Of a stretch of DNA of 29,319 nt, positions 24,815-29,319 are shown one piece after another (position 1 is the first letter of the stretch; the number at the start of each line of letters is the position of its first letter). Origin of the DNA: a virus; IMG/VR virus record IMGVR_UViG_3300045135_001556, positions 1 through 29,319 of that record; one strand, written 5' to 3'. The position numbers and the translations under genes were made by a program. The notes beneath the pieces were generated by a model. The model was not told the origin of the DNA and ran no database searches. It worked only from the letters and a program-made list of their open reading frames with translations.

Positions 24815-25420
24815 CTATTTTAAGAGTTTTTGACACTCTTCATTGTGTAAAGAAACCCAGTAATCTGTAAAGTCTTGACACTTTTTATTTGAAGCACATC
24901 CTAGAGGTTGTAATAAAGAGTCTCCAGCAGTTTTTATAACATCTTGTAAATAGCACGACTGATCACAGTACTCCCAAAGTCTTTGATTGTTCCAAACTTG
25001 ATGATTGTTCCACTCGTACATATACTCATCTGTATAATATTCATCCATCATTTCATCAAGACTATTATATCTAGGCCACGCACTATTTAACCAAGCACGT
25101 TTATACCAAGATAAAGTTAGTTGAGTCTTTAAATCCGTATAAAGCCAGATTGAAGTCACATCGTTCAGTGCCTGCACACGTTTTAATTGACGACCTCTAG
25201 GGTTACAAATAAAAAATAATTTATGATCAATATCACTCTCACTAGTTTCTTGGTTATTAGGCCACTGTTCTGATGCTTTCCACGTTTCCATTGAACTAAT
25301 GTCCCAATGTTTTGACCAGTCATTATTAGGTAACCAACGATAGGATGTTGCCAGTGATAACAAAGTTAGAGCGTAAAATCCTCCAGAAGCTCCTTCATAA
25401 TACAAACAGATGTCTTTCAT
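24815..25420 (-). CDS. Trp/Tyr-rich protein, possibly sulfotransferase-like
   Basis: The 201-residue protein is unusually rich in Trp, Tyr, Asn and Gln. It opens DICLYYEGASGGFYALTLLS, a strand-loop-helix that resembles a degenerate nucleotide-binding loop; LFFICNPRGRQLKRV and VTSIWLYTDLKTQL then suggest alternating strands and helices. This pattern loosely recalls phage sulfotransferase-like proteins, but the Lys of a true PAPS loop is not seen. The start overlaps the preceding stop as ATGA. Another six cysteines lie in the C-terminal half (for example YCDQSCYL). Assignment is tentative; treat as unknown. Confidence 0.55.
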   Translation of the reverse strand: MKDICLYYEGASGGFYALTLLSLATSYRWLPNNDWSKHWDISSMETWKASEQWPNNQETSESDIDHKLFFICNPRGRQLKRVQALNDVTSIWLYTDLKTQLTLSWYKRAWLNSAWPRYNSLDEMMDEYYTDEYMYEWNNHQVWNNQRLWEYCDQSCYLQDVIKTAGDSLLQPLGCASNKKCQDFTDYWVSLHNEECQKLLK

Positions 25421-25719
25421 TTTTTCTTTTTTCGTCGTGCAGTTATCTTTTTCTGTTGATTAATGAATGCTCTATATACACCAGCTGCGCTTGGCTTGCC
25501 CGCTACGCGGGCACGCTGCTCCATAGCGATAGCAGCTTGTGTCTTATGAGCATGACTTTTGCCACTTCGACGAATGCGAGACACGCTGGCCCGGGCGTCT
25601 TTCACGGTGGCAAACTTTAACCGCTTAATTGTGCCCTTGGGATTTTCATCGGTATACAAGTCCGAGTGCTTTTTTGAGTTGGCCCGCTGGCCCTTACGTC
25701 TGGGAATTCTTGGCGCCAT
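25417..25719 (-). CDS. Basic protein with DLYTDENPKGTIKRLKF motif
   Basis: The 100-residue basic protein has blocks DLYTDENPKGTIKRLKFATV, KDARASVSRIRRSGKSHAHK, TQAAIAMEQRARVAGKP and AGVYRAFINQQKK. The same block order is recalled from small proteins of unknown function in phages and giant DNA viruses (not checked in a database). The His/Lys-rich SHAHK centre and the helix AIAMEQRA are likely conserved landmarks. GC content here (53% on one 60-base line) is well above neighbouring genes, mainly from CGC/GCC codons, hinting at separate origin or strong codon selection. It overlaps the TTG-started gene before it as TAATG. Confidence 0.75.
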   Translation of the reverse strand: MAPRIPRRKGQRANSKKHSDLYTDENPKGTIKRLKFATVKDARASVSRIRRSGKSHAHKTQAAIAMEQRARVAGKPSAAGVYRAFINQQKKITARRKKKK

Positions 25720-25892
25720 TAGCTTTTGCCCCTACGTCCTAAATCTTTCTTCTTGCCTTTATATGGCCCCGACTTTCTCGCAATTAAACCTCGTGCAACT
25801 AGGCGAGCACGGTTCGTAGAACCGATAGCCTTGCCTGCACGGTGCTTGCGGAGCAAGGCAGCGTAGTTGATACGTGGTTTACGTTTTTTCAA
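25719..25892 (-). CDS. Tiny basic protein, TTG start (57 aa)
   Basis: The frame fills the gap between two basic genes exactly. It starts with TTG at 25892, overlapping the previous TGA as TTGA, and ends with TAA sharing a base with the next ATG. A strong GGAGG lies nine bases before the TTG, within the end of the upstream gene. The protein reads KKRKPRINYAALLRKHRAGK and ends KKKDLGRRGKS, highly basic with a possible helix. No family was recognised. Without accepting TTG it would be missed. Confidence 0.75.
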   Translation of the reverse strand: MKKRKPRINYAALLRKHRAGKAIGSTNRARLVARGLIARKSGPYKGKKKDLGRRGKS

Positions 25893-26089
25893 CGATATCC
25901 GCCTCCGGCACGTTTGTAAGCTGCGGCTAACATTTGAGCCTTACGGGCAGACCACTGCCCTGGCGCTCCCCCTTTGCCGCCAGCTTTGATTCGACTGAAA
26001 AGTCTTTTTCGCATCGTTGGCTTCGTATAATTACCTGCCTGATTCACACGACTTTTTGTTTTACGCTTAACCTTTTTTCTAGCTGGCAT
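25889..26089 (-). CDS. Small basic protein (66 aa)
   Basis: The 66-residue protein has a basic N-terminus (MPARKKVKRKTKSR) and a folded-looking second half, MRKRLFSRIKAGGKGGAPGQ, WSARKAQMLAAAYKRAGGGY. The latter resembles a short motif recalled in many phages and some bacteria; function unknown. A strong GGAG site precedes ATG 26089. It overlaps the next gene by four bases (TTGA). Nucleic acid binding is likely from charge alone. Confidence 0.75.
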   Translation of the reverse strand: MPARKKVKRKTKSRVNQAGNYTKPTMRKRLFSRIKAGGKGGAPGQWSARKAQMLAAAYKRAGGGYR

Positions 26090-26091
26090 TG

Positions 26092-26268
26092 TTATCTCCT
26101 TCTTTTTGGGCCAATAGAAGAAACTCTCTTCTTCCAGTCCTTATATTGTTTTTCGTCCTTTGAATTTTTAATTATTATTTTTGGTTGTTTAATTTTTGTC
26201 CCAACCCAGATTCCTATTCCATAAGAAAGAATTATAAAGCTAAAAAATAAGAGTCCAATCGCAGTCAT
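26092..26268 (-). CDS. Small N-terminally anchored membrane protein (58 aa)
   Basis: The frame ATG 26268 to TAA 26092 gives 58 residues. Residues 3-22 are hydrophobic (AIGLLFFSFIILSYGIGI), followed by a basic soluble end (DEKQYKDWKKRVSSIGPKRR). This is one N-in membrane anchor with a short cytoplasmic tail by the positive-inside rule, or a signal anchor with the tail outside. It immediately follows the lipoprotein-like gene and precedes a basic gene with its ribosome-binding site inside its end. It could be a lysis accessory protein, but it is too short for a typical inner-membrane spanin. Confidence 0.65.
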   Translation of the reverse strand: MTAIGLLFFSFIILSYGIGIWVGTKIKQPKIIIKNSKDEKQYKDWKKRVSSIGPKRRR

Positions 26269-26523
26269 TTAGCATGGATTAGCTGTTTTGACTGGTCCAA
26301 TCTTTCCAGTTTCGGTTTTTGTATTAACCTGTTTAAAATAAAGTTTATCACCTTTTTCTAATTTCCATTCTTTAACAAGGAAAAAAGCGGTTTCTCCACT
26401 AGGAGCAGGGTTGGTATGTACTTCATGACATCCTACCCAGTGATAAGCAATCTCTCCTTTTTTATATATAGGAGTACATGCTGTTGCTACTAACGTAGCT
26501 GTTAAAATTAATATTGTTTTCAT
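26269..26523 (-). CDS. Secreted or lipoprotein-like small protein
   Basis: The 84-residue protein begins MKTILILTATLVATAC: a short basic start, a hydrophobic core and Cys16 in a lipobox-like ATAC context. This suggests export and possibly lipid attachment, though the -3 position is Ala rather than Leu. The mature part contains Cys33 and Cys84, compatible with one disulfide, and a beta-like AFFLVKEWKLEKGDKLYFKQ. It is neither Pro-rich nor long enough to call an outer-membrane spanin. Superinfection exclusion lipoproteins and host envelope modifiers are alternatives. It precedes a small membrane protein. Confidence 0.62.
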   Translation of the reverse strand: MKTILILTATLVATACTPIYKKGEIAYHWVGCHEVHTNPAPSGETAFFLVKEWKLEKGDKLYFKQVNTKTETGKIGPVKTANPC

Positions 26524-26526
26524 TTT

Positions 26527-26685
26527 TTATCCCCAATCAGGTGCTTGACACTTTTCGCACCTACATGATTTACATACTTCAATTTCTCTATGAACATCAT
26601 CCACACGCTTCCATAAGGGGTTACCGCAGTGAGATTCGTGTCCACAATTTTTACAATAGAATACGCCCCATTCATCGGCCATCAT
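26527..26685 (-). CDS. Mini zinc-ribbon protein (52 aa)
   Basis: The frame ATG 26685 to TAA 26527 gives 52 residues starting MMADEWGVFYCKNCGHESHC. Cys11-x2-Cys14, His16, His19 and Cys20 form one knuckle; Cys38-x2-Cys41, Cys43 and Cys46 form the second. Two zinc sites, or one site plus spare ligands, are likely. The first ATG shares a base with the stop of the 247-residue gene (TAATG); a second ATG follows at once. Zinc ribbons of this size often bind DNA, RNA or a host polymerase or nuclease. The target is unknown. Confidence 0.75.
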   Translation of the reverse strand: MMADEWGVFYCKNCGHESHCGNPLWKRVDDVHREIEVCKSCRCEKCQAPDWG

Positions 26686-27428
26686 TACGCTTTACCTGAC
26701 ATGCCTTTTGGTGCAATCTTTTCACAGACGAGTTGAGCAACAATTGGAGAAATAACACTACCAACAAAGATGCCAACGCCTGCAGGAGTAGCAAGACTAA
26801 CACTAAGCATTGCAGGATTACAAGTTGCAATCACATTCACAATAACATTTGTCAGCATTTTTTTATCACAGTTACCTTTTACTCCGGGAATCAACCACAT
26901 GCTTTCTGCAATTAGATGACCGACTGCAGTAGCCATTGCAGCGTTTGCACCTTGTGTTGTAATATAACCAAGATAGGTTGCGCTAACAGCAGTGCTCGTA
27001 ACGGTTCCTGGATCGGCAGGATCTGGTTTTGGAGTAAAGTACATAACGCAACCAGTGGTGAGTGCAAAATTAAGACCTACATAACAAGCATTAGCATCAG
27101 CCCATTCATATGCTTCTGTCGCAGCCCACTCGACTGCTTCGACTCCATGACTTACAGCATTACACGCCTCTTGAGTACCCTGTTTCCACTCCTTACTTGC
27201 AACATCAAATCCCTGCTTGGAATATTCTGTTGCCTGTGCTGCGCAGGTATCTGCGGTATGTTTAACTGCTTTTCCTGTATCGTTTACAAGTCCTGTAACG
27301 AAATCAGAAGTTTGATTGGCTGCATCAGTAACACCATCGGCTACTGTATTACCAACATCTGTTGCTGTGTCTTCAATCGTCTTACCAATATCAGTCCAAG
27401 ATTTCTTTTTAAATGGATTCCATCCCAT
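26685..27428 (-). CDS. Helical membrane-active protein of unknown function
   Basis: This 247-residue protein was not recognised. Residues 10-110 form amphipathic helix with a near 11-residue rhythm (TDIGKTIEDTATDVGNTVAD), like apolipoprotein or LEA-type repeats. Residues 115-130 and 145-180 are moderately hydrophobic. Two stronger hydrophobic stretches at about 191-213 and 215-235 (VGIFVGSVISPIVAQLVC) form a possible hairpin. Eight cysteines are spread through the protein. The plan suits membrane insertion, as in an ejection or pore-forming protein, but nothing proves it. A strong AAGGAG site precedes ATG 27428. Confidence 0.65.
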   Translation of the reverse strand: MGWNPFKKKSWTDIGKTIEDTATDVGNTVADGVTDAANQTSDFVTGLVNDTGKAVKHTADTCAAQATEYSKQGFDVASKEWKQGTQEACNAVSHGVEAVEWAATEAYEWADANACYVGLNFALTTGCVMYFTPKPDPADPGTVTSTAVSATYLGYITTQGANAAMATAVGHLIAESMWLIPGVKGNCDKKMLTNVIVNVIATCNPAMLSVSLATPAGVGIFVGSVISPIVAQLVCEKIAPKGMSGKA

Positions 27429-27442
27429 AACTTTTCTCCTTA

Positions 27443-27448
27443 ATTATA
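27443..27448 (-). promoter_or_regulatory. Possible -10 element
   Basis: A perfect TATAAT (minus strand) lies in the 58-base gap before the 247-residue gene, next to a TATAC half-dyad. No matching -35 hexamer is visible 16-18 bases upstream, so it is weak on its own. Confidence 0.25.
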
Positions 27449-27486
27449 GTATACGCTGTTTTGCCCTATACCTCTAATTGTTTTTT

Positions 27487-27960
27487 TTAAACTGTAGCAT
27501 CCTGCTGATAACGAAGAAGGCCGTTAACAATAACTACTCCAAAAGGAGTCATTAGGCCCTCATCAGTTTCTGTTGACGTAATTATAACATCAGTAATTTC
27601 TCTAGCTTGTGATGTAGCTTCTGACGTTAAATTTTCTAACACAAACTCAATGTCATCTGCCAAGTCTTCTTCTGTTTCTATAGTTGCTTCGTCTTTAATA
27701 TATGCCCTAATTTCAAAACCAAAAGTTCCAAATCTAACACCTGCGCCAATCTCAAGTCTATCTTCTCCAGCTGCAGTTACGCAAAGAGTAGGAAAATCAT
27801 TAATCTCATTTAAGAATTTCATGCGGCGAAATACATTGTTAAAGACGTTTGTTTTATAGGTGTACCCATTACGGGCAGGAACTGTCCTTGCATCCTGTTG
27901 TCCATTTATTCTTTTTAGTTCTGTCACTAAAAAATCAATTATCTGTGTTCTGCGACTCAT
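27487..27960 (-). CDS. Tail terminator-like protein, copy 2 (paralogue)
   Basis: The 157-residue protein is clearly homologous to 8186-8638: FLVTELKRING, a YTY block, NNVFRRMKFLNEINDFP, EIRAYIKDE, DLADDIEFV and STETDEGLMTPFG align one after another. It has its own ribosome-binding region (AAAAGGG) and start ATG 27960. It sits about 19 kb from copy 1, outside the tail gene block, among unknown proteins. It may be a second tail or neck component with an altered role, or a relic of duplication or acquisition. The frame is intact and codon use resembles copy 1. Confidence 0.75.
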   Translation of the reverse strand: MSRRTQIIDFLVTELKRINGQQDARTVPARNGYTYKTNVFNNVFRRMKFLNEINDFPTLCVTAAGEDRLEIGAGVRFGTFGFEIRAYIKDEATIETEEDLADDIEFVLENLTSEATSQAREITDVIITSTETDEGLMTPFGVVIVNGLLRYQQDATV

Positions 27961-27961
27961 A

Positions 27962-28408
27962 TTAGTACACCCTTTTTAATAATTCACTCATGGATATGAG
28001 TTCATCTCTTATGATTTGTAGTATTGCGTATTTTATTTTACTTCTTATCTTATTATAATCTGATTTGTGTAGTACCCATTTAAATAATAATTTTTTAGCC
28101 TGTTCTGGAGTGCATCTTAAATTATTTTTTTTAAACCATTCAACATAACAGTTATAATCAGGAATACTAAAACCTAAATACTCATTGTATATCATTTCAG
28201 TCTCTAAAGGTTTCCAATCAGGGTGTAAAGGGCAACGTAAATCTAAGCACTCTAATCCTTCCTCATCAACAGGAACACCTTGTTCGTTATAACTAACAGG
28301 AGGATGGCCTGGCCAAAAGTAATTAGCTATCCCATCATCTTCGAAAAAATCTTTTGCATAAATTAGAGGTCCATATATTATATAACCTTCAGGACTTTTT
28401 GCACTCAT
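27962..28408 (-). CDS. Unknown protein (148 aa)
   Basis: The protein starts MSAKSPEGYIIYGPLIYAKD at ATG 28408; a TTG extension to 28432 is possible. It overlaps the previous gene by 20 bases. It is rich in aromatics and Pro in the first half (YFWPGHPPVSYNEQGVP), with a CLDLRCPLHPDW segment that could bind metal weakly, and has a helical basic end (KIRSKIKYAILQIIRDELIS). The stretch IPDYNCYVEWFKKN resembles LPKDYVNYVLWCQKN in the preceding gene, a possible shared element. No function can be assigned. Confidence 0.55.
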   Translation of the reverse strand: MSAKSPEGYIIYGPLIYAKDFFEDDGIANYFWPGHPPVSYNEQGVPVDEEGLECLDLRCPLHPDWKPLETEMIYNEYLGFSIPDYNCYVEWFKKNNLRCTPEQAKKLLFKWVLHKSDYNKIRSKIKYAILQIIRDELISMSELLKRVY

Positions 28409-28838
28409 GAGTATAGTTTTCCTCTCCCTCAAAACTACTAGGCATCTCTAGTTCTATCACATTTACCTCATCAAAAAAAATTTCAGCGTATTTTATAAAG
28501 TTTTCTACAGACAAGTCATCTATATTAATTTCATGATGTTCTAATCTTTCCACACTATAGTTTGGATTTTTTTGGCACCATAAAACATAATTAACATAAT
28601 CTTTTGGTAAAGTAAATTGTTGAGAATCTGATTCTGACGTAATTTTAATTACTCTAATTTTTCCTTTAGCTAAATGGGCTAATAAACTAGGTTCTACTGG
28701 TCTATAAAATATTTTATCAGTTTCTTTTGATTTAATATACATATCGTATCTAATATGTTGATCTTGTAATCCTACTATTTTTTTGACACTTAATAGTTGG
28801 AATCTGTCATTTTCATAAATCATTTGTAATGGTATCAT
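28389..28838 (-). CDS. Unknown protein (149 aa)
   Basis: This is the first AT-rich gene after the right-hand hairpin region. It starts at ATG 28838, with AAGG ten bases upstream within a palindrome, or at Met6 (28823). The sequence is mixed alpha/beta (IVGLQDQHIRYDMYIKSKET, IRVIKITSESDSQQFTL) with an acidic end (FEGEENYTHECKKS). No domain was recognised. It may form a pair with the next gene: both contain a similar (L/I)PxDYxxYVxW short motif. Confidence 0.6.
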   Translation of the reverse strand: MIPLQMIYENDRFQLLSVKKIVGLQDQHIRYDMYIKSKETDKIFYRPVEPSLLAHLAKGKIRVIKITSESDSQQFTLPKDYVNYVLWCQKNPNYSVERLEHHEINIDDLSVENFIKYAEIFFDEVNVIELEMPSSFEGEENYTHECKKS

Positions 28839-28901
28839 ACCAAGGTTACCTTGTCAAGAATTCTCTTGCAGATTTTTCAAAAATCCCGTCTCGGGGCCGA
28901 G
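28831..28901. repeat. Run of five short palindromes
   Basis: In 71 bases lie GGTAT-C-ATACC (28831-28841), CAAGGT-T-ACCTTG (28841-28853), CAAGA-ATTC-TCTTG (28855-28868), GATTTTT-C-AAAAATC (28871-28885) and CTCGG-GG-CCGAG (28890-28901). The arms differ from each other, so these are separate dyads rather than one operator repeated. They overlap the start of the gene at 28838 and could bind regulators or fold in RNA. Confidence 0.6.
28879..28895 (-). terminator. Minus-strand terminator-like hairpin
   Basis: CCCG-AGA-CGGG followed by A and TTTTT would end transcripts of the GC-rich gene that stops at 28968. The stem is only four pairs, so it is weak alone; larger upstream hairpins may help. Confidence 0.4.
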
Positions 28902-28917
28902 CGGAGGTGCCCAAATC

Positions 28918-28969
28918 GGGCGGTGCAGGTCAAGTCCTGCTAACCGCCCCATGTCAAGGGGTTTTTTTT
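28918..28969 (+). terminator. Strong stem-loop plus intrinsic terminator
   Basis: GGGCGGTGCAGG pairs with CCTGC-TA-ACCGCCC (12 pairs, 2-base bulge, loop TCAAGT) at 28918-28949. It overlaps CCCC-ATGTCAA-GGGG followed by eight T at 28947-28969. The two stems share the CCC at 28947-28949, so they compete, as in attenuators. No plus-strand gene lies upstream in this window, so an unrecognised small RNA or a bidirectional boundary is possible. Confidence 0.55.
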
Positions 28970-29319
28970 AATGCACCGTCTCAAACCAGCTTGCAATCAC
29001 GTCAGGGTTGGCGCGAAAGCTCGTGCCCTTGCTTCGCAACTCGATACGAACTTGGCCGTTGCGAATGCTGTCAAGGAAACGGCTAGGGATGATCTGGCGG
29101 CAGACGGTCAGCGCGTCGAATGTTACTTGGTCGCCTTGCTTGGTCGCCTTGACCATCGCGAGGTTCGGCATCTTTTCAACGATGCGAGCGACCAGCGTTG
29201 CCTTGTCCCATGCGACCAAGGTCTCGCCATTATGCTCGACAACAAATTGACCGCCGCGCTCGGTCAGGCCGTCGCCTACGCGAACCGTTGACTTGTTGCG
29301 CTTGGCTTTGATCTCGGCT
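28968..29319 (-). CDS. GC-rich partial ORF of unknown function (N-terminus outside window)
   Basis: The frame is open from the right edge to TAA at 28968, giving 116 residues. It reads STVRVGDGLTERGGQFVVEH, then NGETLVAWDKATLVARIVEK, ending NPDVIASWFETVH. The composition is mixed and soluble with no motif recognised. Codons are GC-ending (CGC, GGC, ACC), unlike every other gene here; a representative line is 55% GC against 23% in the adjacent gene. It is therefore either newly acquired DNA, host DNA or an assembly join. The minus orientation agrees with the phage genes. Confidence 0.65.
   Translation of the reverse strand, partial: AEIKAKRNKSTVRVGDGLTERGGQFVVEHNGETLVAWDKATLVARIVEKMPNLAMVKATKQGDQVTFDALTVCRQIIPSRFLDSIRNGQVRIELRSKGTSFRANPDVIASWFETVH

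Noticed and set aside
26092-26523. Rz/Rz1 spanin pair
   Set aside because: The gene order is reversed, the genes are not nested, the inner protein has almost no periplasmic coiled coil, and the lipoprotein is not Pro-rich.
26916-27443. Cys/Ser-rich 175-codon plus-strand ORF opposite the 247-residue gene
   Set aside because: It lies wholly over a well-signalled minus gene, has an odd composition and no ribosome-binding site.
28829-28857. Consensus -35 TTGACA on the minus strand before the gene at 28838
   Set aside because: With a 17-base spacer the -10 would be TACCAT, lying within the coding start, so transcription would begin after the start codon. It was not called as a promoter.
28901-28951. 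tRNA-like 3' end: GCAGG-TCAAGT-CCTGC arm followed by an encoded CCA
   Set aside because: The loop is six rather than seven bases, the would-be acceptor pairs only about four bases, and only about 50 bases are available. No anticodon arm fits. It was recorded as a stem-loop instead.
28829-29291. Overlapping plus-strand ORFs in the GC-rich right end
   Set aside because: GC-rich DNA leaves several frames open. The minus frame runs open from the edge to a stop next to terminator signals and matches the orientation of all other genes, so it is preferred, though without homology this is not certain.
1-29319. CRISPR array, integrase or transposase
   Set aside because: No regularly spaced repeats and no recombinase motifs were seen on either strand.

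Overview
The window reads as most of the packaging, head and tail module of a tailed phage with a long tail and an HK97-type head. It is probably a siphovirus, because a tape-measure gene is present and no sheath gene lies near the tube gene. Every convincing gene is on the minus strand, so transcription runs from high to low coordinates. Base composition is low-GC (one 60-base line in the 28.5 kb region counts 23% GC). The fibre style, the LamG domains and the set of tiny Lys/Arg-rich proteins resemble uncultured marine phages. The host cannot be named from this sequence. No integrase, replication, CRISPR, rRNA or convincing tRNA gene was found.

Layout in transcription order. (a) 29319-28968 is the GC-rich end of an unrelated-looking ORF (about 55% GC on one line), followed by hairpins and short palindromes to 28831. 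(b) 28838-26092 holds two unknown proteins, a second copy of the tail-terminator-like protein, a membrane-active-looking protein, a mini zinc-ribbon protein, a lipoprotein-like protein and a small membrane protein. (c) 26089-22916 is a dense run of very small basic proteins mixed with a sulfotransferase-like/unknown protein, a cyanophage-type acidic protein and an SGNH-type hydrolase. (d) 22916-18330 has a likely small terminase, then fibre and appendage genes (repeat fibre, collar-domain fibre) and a coiled-coil membrane protein. (e) 18314-11328 has large terminase, glycosyltransferase, HNH nuclease, portal, a 1005-residue protease-acidic linker-major capsid polyprotein, and a small acidic protein. 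(f) 11315-1 has a head-tail connector carrying an inserted LamG domain, a neck protein, tail terminator, tube protein, the tail assembly chaperone pair with a -1 frameshift site, the tape measure, and a LamG appendage protein running off the left edge.

The genes are packed very tightly. At least ten junctions share a single base in the form TAATG, which suggests translational coupling. Only a few gaps could hold signals: 28839-28967, 27429-27486, 21237-21317, 11622-11707 and 6729-6869. No stretch over 300 bases lacks a gene.

The most unusual observations are: the LamG domain spliced into the connector in a permuted register; the in-frame protease/linker/capsid gene that keeps two strong internal ribosome-binding sites; a perfect G-GGG-GGA slippery site directly before the second chaperone ORF; a duplicated tail-terminator-like gene about 19 kb from the first; the cluster of tiny basic proteins, two of which need non-ATG or sub-60-codon calls to be seen; and the abrupt GC change at the right end.
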